Origin: Salinirubellus salinus
GTDB lineage: Archaea; Halobacteriota; Halobacteria; Halobacteriales; Haloarculaceae
Reading direction: 5' to 3'
Assembly (NCBI RefSeq): GCF_025231485.1
Contig: NZ_CP104003.1
Coordinates: forward strand, 1,116,001 to 1,180,000
DNA: 64,000 nucleotides
This document shows, piece by piece, positions 26,445-35,070 of this stretch (position 1 is the stretch's first letter; the number at the start of each line of letters is the position of its first letter). The notes below the pieces were generated by a model, which searched no databases, had not been told where the DNA came from, and saw only the letters and a list, made by a program, of their open reading frames with translations. Made by a program: the position numbers and the translations under genes.

Positions 26445-28301
26445 ATGCGTGACTCCATCGCCAGCTACCTGAGCGAACTCAACGACGCCACGTTCCTCCC
26501 CGGTCTGCAGCGCGAGTTCGTCTGGTCGCCCGCACAGATCGAGGGGTTGTTCGACTCGCTGATACGGGACTACCCCGTCGGCCTCGTCATCACGTGGAAC
26601 ATCCGGCGGACCGAACGCGACCACGTCGCCTACGAGTTCATCCGCGACTACGTCGCCGGCGACGGGGCCGTCCCCGACGCGGTGTACGACGCCGGCTTCC
26701 AGCGGTACAACGAACCCGCCGACGCCGGTCGGTTCGACACCCTCGTCATCGACGGCCAGCAGCGACTCAACTCCGTGCTCGTCGGCCTGACCGGTAGCAT
26801 CGCCCAGTACGTCGGGGGACGTGGACGCTCCCGGTCGGACGTGGCGAACTGGGAGCGACAGGTGCTCTGTGTCGACCTGTTCGGCCACCCCGACTACGAC
26901 GAGCCATCGCTGGCCGGCGACTACACGTTCCGGTTCCGGCGCGCCGAGGGGTTCGGGAAGACCGACCGGTTCGGCTACGATGACGAGGACGGCACCCACC
27001 GGTTCTGGCACCCGCTGTCGGCGGTGGTGGACGAGAACGGCCGTATCGGGAGTGTCCGGAGTCTGCGCCGGGACGTGCGAGCCACCGTCGAGGACGCGTC
27101 GGTCGACGCCGACGAGGCGACTCGGGAGGAACTCCGGGACGTGGCCGTCGGCGTGGTGAACGACGTCGTCGACCGGGTGCTCGAACACCCCCTGCCCTCA
27201 CACGAGGTTAGCCACGAGACCGAACACATCCGCGAGATATTCCAGCGCATCAACACGCAGGGCTCGGACCCGAAGCCGTACCAGTTGCTGCTCTCGAACC
27301 TGATGAGTTACTGGCCGTACCTCGAGGAGTCGGCTGGTCCACTGAACCCGAGGGCACGCATCGAGGAGTGGATAGAACGTTTCCAGCGCGAGTACCCCGG
27401 CTTCCAGCGGCAGACGACTCGACGGCTGTTCGTGCGGTACTCGTGTTACCTGCTGGGGCGTGACCTCGGTGGCGTCCGCAGCGTCGGGGAGTTCGAGCGC
27501 GCGGACTTCGACCGACTGCACGCGCTCTGGCGGGCCGAGGGTGACGACGACGACCCCTACGGCACGTTCGTCGGGAGTCTCGACAGGGCGTTCCAGACGC
27601 TCACGCAGGTGGGGTTGACGGGCGAGACGGTCGACAGTGGGGCCTACGTCGCCCTGCTGGCGAAGTTCTACTACGAACAGGACGGGGTCGTGGACGCGCC
27701 GAACCGGAACGCGGTCTTCCACTTATTCGCCCGACTGTTGTTGCTACGGGACTCGCACGGGACGCTCCGGCGGACGAAGGCCCGGGAGATGCTCGCCGCG
27801 CTCGAGCGCACGGACGAGTCGTTCGACACCTTCCCGGGCGAGTGGCTGTTCGAGTCCCTGAACGTCCAGCCGGCACCTGAGGACGTCCGTCGCGCCGTGA
27901 GTGAGGCCAGGGGCGCAGGAGCCGGGGAGGAGTTCGCCGACGCCGACGTCGCGGCCGTCCTCGGCCTGCTGGACGAGGCATACGCCGACGGCGACGTGGG
28001 CGAGATGGTCGTCGACCGTGTCTACCCACGGTCGATGGCACCAGCCGACGGCGTCGACCGGCTCGGCAACCTCCAGCTGGTCGAGGCGGAGACGGCCGCC
28101 GCGAGGACCGAGCCCGCCCCGGACGAGTGGCTCGGGACGCTCACCGACAACGAGCGGGTCCGAATCGAGGCTGGCAACCACTACCCCGAGGTCACCCCCG
28201 AACCGGACGCGTTCGAGGCGTTCGTCAAGGCCCGCGAGGAGGCCATCGTCGGCCACCTCGTCGACGAACTCGTGCTCGGCGACGCGGCGGCCACCGAGTA
28301 G
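26445..28301 (+). CDS. DUF262 (GmrSD-type) protein with degenerate C-terminal HNH region
   Basis: This 618-residue protein has the N-terminal DUF262 domain with the diagnostic D103-G104-Q105-Q106-R107 (VIDGQQRL). At the C-terminus, LGNLQL (540-545) and VYPRSM match the DUF1524 HNH nuclease. The catalytic DHIxP-like site reads D524-R525-V526-Y527-P528, so His is replaced by Arg, and the Asn and Lys after LGNLQL are also missing. In GmrSD restriction systems DUF262 has NTPase activity and DUF1524 cuts modified DNA. Here the nuclease is probably inactive or altered. No defence genes are adjacent. Confidence 0.88.
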   Translation: MRDSIASYLSELNDATFLPGLQREFVWSPAQIEGLFDSLIRDYPVGLVITWNIRRTERDHVAYEFIRDYVAGDGAVPDAVYDAGFQRYNEPADAGRFDTLVIDGQQRLNSVLVGLTGSIAQYVGGRGRSRSDVANWERQVLCVDLFGHPDYDEPSLAGDYTFRFRRAEGFGKTDRFGYDDEDGTHRFWHPLSAVVDENGRIGSVRSLRRDVRATVEDASVDADEATREELRDVAVGVVNDVVDRVLEHPLPSHEVSHETEHIREIFQRINTQGSDPKPYQLLLSNLMSYWPYLEESAGPLNPRARIEEWIERFQREYPGFQRQTTRRLFVRYSCYLLGRDLGGVRSVGEFERADFDRLHALWRAEGDDDDPYGTFVGSLDRAFQTLTQVGLTGETVDSGAYVALLAKFYYEQDGVVDAPNRNAVFHLFARLLLLRDSHGTLRRTKAREMLAALERTDESFDTFPGEWLFESLNVQPAPEDVRRAVSEARGAGAGEEFADADVAAVLGLLDEAYADGDVGEMVVDRVYPRSMAPADGVDRLGNLQLVEAETAAARTEPAPDEWLGTLTDNERVRIEAGNHYPEVTPEPDAFEAFVKAREEAIVGHLVDELVLGDAAATE

Positions 28302-28362
28302 CCCGCCACCGTGGCGGGCGGGGAGCGAAGGGTTCGATACTGCGGCAGACCTCTCACACGGT

Positions 28363-28773
28363 ATGCAGGTCGCCACAGACAGCGAGCGCGAGCGAATCGC
28401 GCTGGGCCACGAGGTGGACTGGTCCCACACGAGCGTGGTGAAGTTCGAGCGACTCCCGGTCGCCGACGCGCGCACCCTGCTCGACGAGGGGTACGTCGAC
28501 CCACAGGCGAGGGTCGGTGACTCGCCCACGATGGTGGAGATACTCGCGTTCTGTGAACGCTGGAGCGCCGAGTCACCCCAGACCGACGGCGAGACGAGTC
28601 TGCACGGGCGGGTCGTCGCCCCCGAGGACCCGGAGACTGGCGTCTACTTTGAGGGGGTCAGATACACCGGGCCGACCTCGGCCGAGTTCGTCCGGGCGTT
28701 CGCCGACACGTTCGCGACGGCCCAGTCGTTCATGCTGGAGAAAGACCTCCACGCGCGATGCTGGTTCCGGTAG
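28363..28773 (+). CDS. Haloarchaeal hypothetical protein
   Basis: This 136-residue protein starts at ATG 28363, about 60 bases after the DUF262 gene, and is compact, acidic and probably soluble. It includes a conserved-looking ALGHEVDWSHTSVVKFERLP segment and ends ARCWFR. It may be a separate gene, since a TATA-like TCGATACTG lies about 26 bases upstream. There are no recognisable catalytic or membrane features. A link to the DUF262 protein is only positional. Confidence 0.75.
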   Translation: MQVATDSERERIALGHEVDWSHTSVVKFERLPVADARTLLDEGYVDPQARVGDSPTMVEILAFCERWSAESPQTDGETSLHGRVVAPEDPETGVYFEGVRYTGPTSAEFVRAFADTFATAQSFMLEKDLHARCWFR

Positions 28774-28801
28774 GCGCTCGAAAAGCGTGACGTCGGGTGA
28801 C

Positions 28802-29395
28802 TCAGTCGTCCGCCGCGGCCGGGGCTGCCCCGTGCTGTATCTCCGTACCGAGCACGTCGAGGAACTGCGCGATCCACTCGGGGTGGTCGGGCCACGCCTG
28901 TGCCGTGACGAGGTTGCCGTCGGTGACGACGCCGTCGACCCACGAGCACCCGGCGGCCTCCACCTCGGCACGGCAGGCGGGATACGCGCTCCCGGTCCGG
29001 CCCTCGAGGACGCCCGCGGCCGCGAGTATCTGCGGGCCGTGACAGATGGCCGCGACCGGCTTCTCGTGCTCGAAGAAGTGCCGGACCGTCTCGAGGACCT
29101 CGTCGTAGGTCCGGAGGTACTCGGGGGCTCGCCCGCCGGGTACCACGAGGCCGTCGTAGTCGGCGGGGGCCACCTCGCTCATCGTCGCGTTCAGTTCGAA
29201 GTCGTGTCCCCGGGTCTCGAGGTAGGTCTGGTCGCCACGGAAGTCGTGGACGGCCGTCTTGACCGTGTCTCCGGTCTCCTTCTCGGGGCAGACGGCGTGT
29301 ACCTCGTGGCCGACCGCCTGCAGGGCCTGGAACGGCACCATGATCTCGTAGTCCTCCACGAAGTCACCGGCCAGTAGCAGCAGTTTCGCTGTCAT
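28802..29395 (-). CDS. DJ-1/PfpI-family protein
   Basis: This 197-residue protein has the DJ-1/PfpI fold: [18 protein letters not shown] at the start, [15 protein letters not shown] in the middle, and the nucleophile elbow [10 protein letters not shown] with the catalytic Cys. The His next to the Cys and the acidic partner (DFVEDYE) match PfpI-type members, which include class I glutamine-amidotransferase-like hydrolases and proteins acting on glyoxal-damaged molecules. A role in protein or nucleotide deglycation is possible but not proven. Confidence 0.92.
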   Translation of the reverse strand: MTAKLLLLAGDFVEDYEIMVPFQALQAVGHEVHAVCPEKETGDTVKTAVHDFRGDQTYLETRGHDFELNATMSEVAPADYDGLVVPGGRAPEYLRTYDEVLETVRHFFEHEKPVAAICHGPQILAAAGVLEGRTGSAYPACRAEVEAAGCSWVDGVVTDGNLVTAQAWPDHPEWIAQFLDVLGTEIQHGAAPAAADD

Positions 29396-29493
29396 TGGAT
29401 TCCCTCGTGCCGCGTGGCACGCGTCACCGTACGACGCGGGGCGTCTCGGTTCTTTCGGTCGACTGTCACGCGAGCGAGAGCGACGACTGCGCC

Positions 29494-30285
29494 CTACGAG
29501 CCACCCACGTCGAGGACGCGGTCCACCTCGGCCAGCGAGTCGAGCACGTGGTCGGGGGTCACCGCGCTCCGTTCGACGTCCACGTCCGTCGCCACGCCCG
29601 TCCGGACGAGCACCTTCGTCATGCCCGCCGCCTCCCCGAGGGCTAGGTCCGTGTTCAGGCGGTCGCCGACGACGAGACACTCCTCGAGGGGCACGCCGAG
29701 CGCCTCGCGGGCCATCGCGACGGCCTCGGCCGAGGGCTTGCCGAGGACCCGGTCCGGTTCGCGTTCGAGGACGCCGGCGACGGCGTTCGTGATGGCGCCG
29801 GAGCCGGGGACCATCCGGTCGCCCGAGGCGGGGACGAGCCGGTCGGGGTCCGTCCCGAGGAACGTCGCCCCGTCCTTGCCGGCCCGGTAGGCGTCGGTCA
29901 ACTGCCGGTAGTCGAAGGTCTCTGTCCACGAGGTGACCAGCACCTCCGCCGCATCGGTGTCGTCGGTCAGCGGCAGGTCGGCCGCCCGCAGTTGCTCGCG
30001 CAGGCCGGGCGCCCCGACGAGGTACGTCCGGTCGTCGGCGTGGTGTTCGCGGAGGTACTCGGTGGTCACGGTGCCCGCGGACAGCACCTCCTCGACCGTT
30101 GCCTCGACCCCCATCCCGGCCAGCCGTTCCACGTAGTCGACCCGCGTCTTCGTCGGGTTGTTCGAGAAGAACAGGACGTTCAGGCCCCGGTCACGCAGCC
30201 GTTCGATGGCCGCGGGCGCGCCCTCGATGGCCGACCCGCCGCGGTAGACGGTTCCGTCCAGGTCGAGGACGACACCACGGTACAT
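29494..30285 (-). CDS. HAD-IIA family phosphatase (NagD-like)
   Basis: This 263-residue protein has motif [10 protein letters not shown], motif [11 protein letters not shown], motif III Lys in GKPSAEA and motif [11 protein letters not shown], all expected for HAD-IIA. The cap domain is of C2 type. Related enzymes hydrolyse p-nitrophenyl phosphate, nucleotides or phosphoglycolate. It is the nearest upstream neighbour of the RuBisCO locus but is transcribed in the opposite direction. A role in phosphoglycolate removal is a guess. Confidence 0.92.
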   Translation of the reverse strand: MYRGVVLDLDGTVYRGGSAIEGAPAAIERLRDRGLNVLFFSNNPTKTRVDYVERLAGMGVEATVEEVLSAGTVTTEYLREHHADDRTYLVGAPGLREQLRAADLPLTDDTDAAEVLVTSWTETFDYRQLTDAYRAGKDGATFLGTDPDRLVPASGDRMVPGSGAITNAVAGVLEREPDRVLGKPSAEAVAMAREALGVPLEECLVVGDRLNTDLALGEAAGMTKVLVRTGVATDVDVERSAVTPDHVLDSLAEVDRVLDVGGS

Positions 30286-30591
30286 GGTGGTGATTGGTCG
30301 GGGGCGAACGGGAAGGTTGCGGTTCCGGTGATGGGGTCGAGGGCGCTCTCGGTCGCTCTGGACAGCGTCACCGAAGGCTCCCGTTCGTCCGAGACGCGTC
30401 GCTTGAGCCGCCGACAGGGCGGTCTGGAGGCGTCGCTACCCGGCTCCTCATCGCTGGCGCAGAGGCGTGCCAGCCCGCAGACATCTCTGGATGGGCGGCG
30501 CTGACTCGCTCGCACCCGAGTGGCCCGTGTGACAGCTACCCACGTTAACGTCTGACATAGGTTTATATACTGGCCGCCCACGGTGTGTGGT
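30286..30591. other. Non-coding stretch before the 52-residue gene
   Basis: These roughly 300 bases hold no frame with haloarchaeal codon character, no tRNA-like or repeat structure that I can see, and no similarity I recognise. The only clear element is the TATA box at 30562-30569. A small RNA cannot be excluded by eye. Confidence 0.5.
30562..30569 (+). promoter_or_regulatory. Strong TATA box of the 52-residue gene
   Basis: TTTATATA is centred about 26 bases before the ATG at 30592, an ideal leaderless archaeal promoter and one of the most consensus-like in the window. Confidence 0.75.
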
Positions 30592-30750
30592 ATGCTACGA
30601 CAAGACACGCCGTACGTGTACGGCGACGAGGTACCGGGCGTCGCGCTCTCCGAGGAGGCGAGCGGCGAGAGCGAGCGGGTCATCGTGGACGGCGCGGTGA
30701 TGTCGTACCGGTCCTACCGGCGGCGTGGGGACGGTGTGGCGGGCGACTGA
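30592..30750 (+). CDS. Small hypothetical protein (52 residues)
   Basis: The reading frame encodes a 52-residue protein, with G/C at most third codon positions and an acidic middle (ALSEEASGESERV). It contains Tyr-rich patches (PYVYGDE and SYRSYRRR) and no Cys. It follows a near-consensus TATA box at leaderless spacing and ends about 100 bases before RuBisCO on the same strand. I do not recognise a family; it is called from promoter and codon use. Confidence 0.65.
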   Translation: MLRQDTPYVYGDEVPGVALSEEASGESERVIVDGAVMSYRSYRRRGDGVAGD

Positions 30751-30846
30751 CCCCGCCTCGTGGCTCGGACTCTCGGAGCGACCGAACCCACCGAGCCCCT
30801 GCCCCGCCGCCAACACCTTTGAGGGGGGCCGTCGTACTCCGTCGGC

Positions 30847-32094
30847 ATGGGTATCGCGTACGAGGACTTCCTCGACGAGTCGTACGAACCGGCCGCGGAC
30901 GACCTGGTCTGTGAGTTCCACATCCAGCCCGGACAGGGCTTGACGATGGGCGAGGCCGCCGCGCGCGTCGCCAGCGAATCTTCCAACGGGACGTGGGCGG
31001 CGCTCTCGCCCGAGTCCGACGTCCGGAGCTACTCCGCCCACGCGTTCGACGTGGCCGAGGACGGTTCCGTCCGGGTGGCGTACCCGGCCGCCCTGTTCGA
31101 GGCCGGCAGCATGCCCCAGATCCTCTCCTGCATCGCCGGGAACATCATGGGGATGAAGGCCGTCGACACCATCCGACTCGCCGACTGCGAGTGGCCCGAG
31201 GCGCTCACGAAGGGGTTCCCCGGCCCGCAGTACGGGTCGGCCGTGCTCACGGAGATACTGGAGGCCGAGGACCGACCCGCGCTCGCGACCGTCCCGAAGC
31301 CGAAGGTGGGACTCTCGACGGAGGAGCACGCACAGATCGGCTACGACGCGTGGGTCGGCGGCGTCGACCTCCTGAAGGACGACGAGAACCTCACCGACCA
31401 GAACTTCAACCCGTTCGAGGAGCGGGTGACCCAGTCGCTGGAGATGCGTGACCGGGCCGAGAGCGAGACGGGCGAGAAGAAGGACTACCTCGTCAACGTC
31501 ACGGCCGAGACGGACGAGATGGTCCGTCGGGCGGAGTACGTGGCCGACCACGGCGGCCGGTTCGTGATGGTCGACGTGGTCACCGCCGGGTGGGCAGCAG
31601 TCCAGACCGTCCGACGCCGCACGGAGGACCTCGACGTCGCCATCCACGCCCACCGGGCGATGCACGCGGCGTTCGATCGGCTGCCACAGCACGGCGTCTC
31701 GATGCGGGTCCTCGCGCAGGTGTCGCGGCTCTGTGGCGTCGACCACCTCCACACCGGGACCGCCGGGTTCGGCAAACTCGAGAACGAGGACACGGTCGGC
31801 ATCAACGAGTGGCTCCGGTCGGACCTGCACGGCCTCCGGGACGTGGTGCCGGTCACCTCCGGCGGCCTCCATCCCGGCATCGTCGACAGCGTCCTCGACG
31901 CCACGGGCGACCGGGTCATCGTCCAGGCGGGTGGCGGCATCCACGGCCACCCGGACGGCACCGAGGCCGGCGCCCGGGCGCTCCGGGCGGCAGTCGAGGC
32001 CTACGGCGAGGGCGTGAGCCTCGAGACGAAGGCGGAGACGTCACCGGCGCTCGCCGTCGCGCTCGAGAAGTGGGGCCGCGACTCCCCGCGGTAG
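30847..32094 (+). CDS. rbcL: Type III ribulose-bisphosphate carboxylase
   Basis: The protein has 415 residues. Catalytic Lys are present at K151 and K153 (PKPKVGLS) and the carbamylated Lys at K177 in GGVDLLKDDENL. The active-site His region HRAMHAAF and the SGGLHPG phosphate loop are intact. Sequence style and organism group fit form III, which in archaea fixes CO2 onto ribulose bisphosphate derived from nucleoside monophosphates (AMP pathway) and yields 3-phosphoglycerate. AMP phosphorylase and ribose-bisphosphate isomerase are not in this window. A weak TATA-like element (CCTTTGAG) is about 29 bases upstream. Confidence 0.96.
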   Translation: MGIAYEDFLDESYEPAADDLVCEFHIQPGQGLTMGEAAARVASESSNGTWAALSPESDVRSYSAHAFDVAEDGSVRVAYPAALFEAGSMPQILSCIAGNIMGMKAVDTIRLADCEWPEALTKGFPGPQYGSAVLTEILEAEDRPALATVPKPKVGLSTEEHAQIGYDAWVGGVDLLKDDENLTDQNFNPFEERVTQSLEMRDRAESETGEKKDYLVNVTAETDEMVRRAEYVADHGGRFVMVDVVTAGWAAVQTVRRRTEDLDVAIHAHRAMHAAFDRLPQHGVSMRVLAQVSRLCGVDHLHTGTAGFGKLENEDTVGINEWLRSDLHGLRDVVPVTSGGLHPGIVDSVLDATGDRVIVQAGGGIHGHPDGTEAGARALRAAVEAYGEGVSLETKAETSPALAVALEKWGRDSPR

Positions 32095-32136
32095 ACCGAC
32101 GGGTACTTGCGCGCCGGGGCGTTCGTCCCCGTTCCC

Positions 32137-32925
32137 GTGTCCCCCGACGACGACCCCGCGACCCGGTTCAGCGGCACCGAACGCTACTACGCCGAGCACC
32201 GGCCGGGCTACGGTGAGGCCGCCGTCGAGTACGTCGTCGACCGGTTCGGCGTCGACGGCGACGCCACCGTCCTCGACCTCGGGTGTGGCGCCGGGCAACT
32301 CACACTCCCGCTCGCGGCCCACGCCGGCCGGGTGCTCGGGATTGACCCGAACCCCGAGATGCTCGCGGCGGGGCGCGAGCGTGCGGCGGCCGCTGGCGTC
32401 GAGACCGTCGAGTGGGTCGAAGGCTCGGACGCGGACATCGACGCGGGACTCGGGCCACTGCGGCTGAGGACCATCGGCCGCGCGTTCCACTGGATGGACC
32501 GCGACCGGACGCTCGACACCCTTCGTCGGCTCACGGACCCCGACGGGGGCGTCGCGCTGTTCGGCGACCGCGAGGCGCTCCACCGCGGGCGGGGCGAGTG
32601 GTGGGTGGTGGCACACGAGACGGTGAGCGAGTACCTCCAGGACCTGCCGGAGCGCGAGACGGGTGAGGTCGAGTACGAGGAGCCCCACGCGGCGGTGCTC
32701 GAACGGAACGGCTACCGCGACGTGACGGAACGCGAGTTCGAGGTCGAACGCGAGTGGACCGTCGACGGCGTGATCGGCTACGTGTTCTCCCTCTCGTTCG
32801 CCTCGCGCGCGACGTTCGGCGACGACGCCGAAGCGTTCGAAGCGGGACTCCGCGACCGACTCCTGGCGCTCGACCCCCCGTTCGCGGAGGAGGTCAGCGT
32901 GGGCGTCGTCTCGGGTCGAGTGTAG
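32137..32925 (+). CDS. Class I SAM-dependent methyltransferase
   Basis: The 262-residue protein (GTG start at 32137) has the SAM-binding motif I VLDLGCGAGQLTLPL and a motif II acidic residue in VLGIDPNPEMLAAG. IGRAFHWMDRDRTLDTL is typical of the group annotated as trans-aconitate or ubiquinone methyltransferase-like. An upstream in-frame TTG is less likely as the start. It follows rbcL by 42 bases and may be transcribed with it. The substrate is unknown. Confidence 0.88.
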   Translation: MSPDDDPATRFSGTERYYAEHRPGYGEAAVEYVVDRFGVDGDATVLDLGCGAGQLTLPLAAHAGRVLGIDPNPEMLAAGRERAAAAGVETVEWVEGSDADIDAGLGPLRLRTIGRAFHWMDRDRTLDTLRRLTDPDGGVALFGDREALHRGRGEWWVVAHETVSEYLQDLPERETGEVEYEEPHAAVLERNGYRDVTEREFEVEREWTVDGVIGYVFSLSFASRATFGDDAEAFEAGLRDRLLALDPPFAEEVSVGVVSGRV

Positions 32926-32979
32926 CGGCGCTCCGCGGCGCGCGACGTGAACGAGTTCGGGTGGCAGAAACGGGCAGAC

Positions 32980-33183
32980 TCAGGCGTTGTTCATCCGAAT
33001 GGCGTCCTCCGTCCCACACGCTCGACAGGTCGCGACGCGGTACGGCTCGCGGGAGAAGGCCGCGTTCTCCCGTTTCTCGGACTCGGTTCGGATCTCGATG
33101 GCGACGGCGTGCGGGGTCGGTCGGCCGCACTCCGCACACTCCTCTTCGACGTCGCCGTCGACCGCGGTCGGCTCGACTGTCAT
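32980..33183 (-). CDS. Small putative zinc-ribbon protein
   Basis: This 67-residue protein has two Cys pairs, CAECGRP and CRACGTE, separated by about 30 residues, so it probably binds one zinc in a beta-ribbon. The rest is charged (IRTESEKRENAAF). An adjacent in-frame GTG precedes the ATG. Such proteins are common in haloarchaea and uncharacterised. Confidence 0.82.
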   Translation of the reverse strand: MTVEPTAVDGDVEEECAECGRPTPHAVAIEIRTESEKRENAAFSREPYRVATCRACGTEDAIRMNNA

Positions 33184-33270
33184 CACCCGCTCGTACTCGG
33201 GAGCAGGACATAAACCAGGACCTCCGTTGCGAACGTTTTCAGACGATTTTGCGGTGAAATCGGAGGCATT

Positions 33271-33326
33271 GAACCGTCTCGAACCGTTCTGTGGGAGACG
33301 CGGGGCGAACGGTAGCAGGACCGTTC
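33271..33326. repeat. GAACCGT-type repeats and a perfect hairpin in an intergenic region
   Basis: GAACCGTCTC and GAACCGTTCT are adjacent at 33271-33290. The 7-base arms GAACGGT (33307-33313) and ACCGTTC (33320-33326) form a perfect hairpin with a 6-base loop. The shared GAACGGT core suggests a protein-binding cluster or a small RNA. The function is unknown. Confidence 0.5.
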
Positions 33327-33464
33327 AGCGGCGTCGACGGGCCTGAACGGCCGACAGATACTTGTACGATTGTCGGACCTGCGGCCCGACGGCAGGGGTG
33401 AGGAGACCGACCCCGAAGCCGACACTCGACACACGCACTAAGTGTCGGGGTGCGTAGGGGGAGC

Positions 33465-34001
33465 ATGGACCAGCTGTTCGCGCCGTGGCGCATCGAGTGG
33501 GTCGAACGTGACGACCGGAACGAGAGCATCGACGGCTGTCCCTTCTGTGTCCTGCCGGAGCGCGAAGACGCCCGCGAGTCCCGGGTCGTCGCCGCGAACG
33601 ACCGGGCGTTCGTCCTGCTGAACAACTACCCGTACAACCCCGGCCACGTGATGGTCATCCCGAACACGCACACTGGGGACTACCGCGACCTGGACGAGCG
33701 GACGCTGGTGGCACACGCCAGGCTGAAACAGCGGACGTTCGACGCGCTCGACGACGCGCTCTCCCCCGCCGGGTTCAACGCGGGCCTGAACCTCGGGAGC
33801 GCCGCGGGCGGGTCCATCGGTGAGCACCTCCACACCCACGTCGTCCCGCGGTGGGCTGGTGACACCAACTTCATGCCCGTCCTCTCTGACACGAAGGTCA
33901 TCGTCGAGGCGGTGGACGCGACGTTCGAACGGCTGCACGAGGCGTTCGCCGCACAGCCCGGCGCGAGCGGCGGCCCGACCGAGACGGTCCGGTTCGACTG
34001 A
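33465..34001 (+). CDS. HIT-family nucleotide hydrolase
   Basis: The protein has 178 residues with a CPFC zinc-type pair near residue 25 and the histidine triad HLHTHVVPRW. NYPYNPGHVMVIPNTHTG is the conserved strand before it. The family hydrolyses or transfers nucleoside monophosphates, for example from AMP-X or Ap4A. The start (ATG 33465) follows the intergenic repeats. It is a single gene. Confidence 0.93.
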   Translation: MDQLFAPWRIEWVERDDRNESIDGCPFCVLPEREDARESRVVAANDRAFVLLNNYPYNPGHVMVIPNTHTGDYRDLDERTLVAHARLKQRTFDALDDALSPAGFNAGLNLGSAAGGSIGEHLHTHVVPRWAGDTNFMPVLSDTKVIVEAVDATFERLHEAFAAQPGASGGPTETVRFD

Positions 34002-34056
34002 ACGACGTTGCGTCCCGACGAACGCGCCGATTAGAGGTGGCGAAACACCCGATTAG

Positions 34057-35061
34057 ATGCCCGAGCGGACCGCTGACGCCCGAAGGGCATTTGTCGGGGG
34101 CTCGCCAACGTCCGGCGTGGACCGACGGACCGCGCTCCGGCGAGTGGGACTCCTCGTGCTGGGTGCCAACCTCGTCCTGGTGCTCGCGAAGGCCGCCGTC
34201 TACGGGCTGACCGGGAGCCTCGCCGTCGGGTCCGAGGCCGTCAACAGTCTCGCGGACACGGTGTACAGTCTCGTCGTCCTGGGCGGCCTCTACCTGACCA
34301 CGCAACCGCCTGACTTCGAGCACCCGCACGGTCACGAGCGCATCGAACCGTTCGTCTCGCTGTTCGTCGCGCTGGGCGTGTTCGCCGCGGGTGGACTCGT
34401 CCTCTGGCAGGCCGGCCGGAGCGTCCTCTCGGGAGACGTCGCGGTCGGGGCCGGCGGCCCCGCCGTGGGCGTCCTCGTCTTCGCCGCGCTCGTCAAGTAC
34501 GGGCTGTTCCGCTACGTCCTGCGGATCGCCGGCGAGTACCACTCCCCGGCGCTGCGGGCGACGGCGCTGGACAACCGCAACGACATCCTCACCGCCGGCG
34601 CGGCGCTGGTGGGCGTCCTCGGTGCGGCCGCGGGCTTCCCGCTGCTGGACCCGCTTGCCGCCGGGGTCGTCGCGTTCGGCATCCTCTACACCGGTTACGA
34701 CATCGTCCGTGACAACGTGGGCTACCTCGTCGGCTCCGCCCCGCCGGAGGACCTCCGGGCCGAGATCGTGCGGCGCGCGCTCTCGCACCCCGAGGTGCGG
34801 GGCGCCCACGACGTCGTGGCACACTACGTCGGCCCCGAGGTGGACGTCTCGCTCCACATCGAGGTCGAGGGGGAACGGACGCTGCTGGAGGCCCACGACA
34901 TCGAGACGGCGGTGGTCGAGTCCATCCGCGAACTCCCCGGTATCGACGACGTGTTCGTCCACGTCGACCCGCGCGAGGCCGGGGAGTGGAAGCCGGACCA
35001 CGAGGTCGACCGACTCGCCGGCGACGGAGCGGGTGAGTCGGGGTCGGCGGAGTCCCGCTGA
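34057..35061 (+). CDS. Cation diffusion facilitator with Mn-exporter-type metal site
   Basis: This 334-residue transporter has six helices and a C-terminal cytoplasmic domain (HPEVRGAHDVVAHYVG). Between the membrane helices, the transport site is NSLAD in helix 2 and DNRND in helix 5, giving an Asn-Asp-Asp-Asp set rather than the His/Asp set of Zn transporters. That NDDD arrangement is reported for Mn2+ exporters such as MntE, so Mn2+ efflux is a reasonable guess. A His-rich loop HPHGHER follows helix 2. The substrate is inferred, not proven. Confidence 0.88.
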   Translation: MPERTADARRAFVGGSPTSGVDRRTALRRVGLLVLGANLVLVLAKAAVYGLTGSLAVGSEAVNSLADTVYSLVVLGGLYLTTQPPDFEHPHGHERIEPFVSLFVALGVFAAGGLVLWQAGRSVLSGDVAVGAGGPAVGVLVFAALVKYGLFRYVLRIAGEYHSPALRATALDNRNDILTAGAALVGVLGAAAGFPLLDPLAAGVVAFGILYTGYDIVRDNVGYLVGSAPPEDLRAEIVRRALSHPEVRGAHDVVAHYVGPEVDVSLHIEVEGERTLLEAHDIETAVVESIRELPGIDDVFVHVDPREAGEWKPDHEVDRLAGDGAGESGSAESR

Positions 35062-35070
35062 TGCGACCGC

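Noticed and set aside
26414-26452. 12-codon ORF overlapping the DUF262 start
   Set aside because: Very short, no promoter at suitable distance, and no evidence of coding beyond chance.
30294-30548. 84-codon plus-strand frame in the gap before the 52-residue gene
   Set aside because: Amino-acid composition (many Cys, Arg, Gly) and codon use do not match real genes in the window, and no promoter precedes it.
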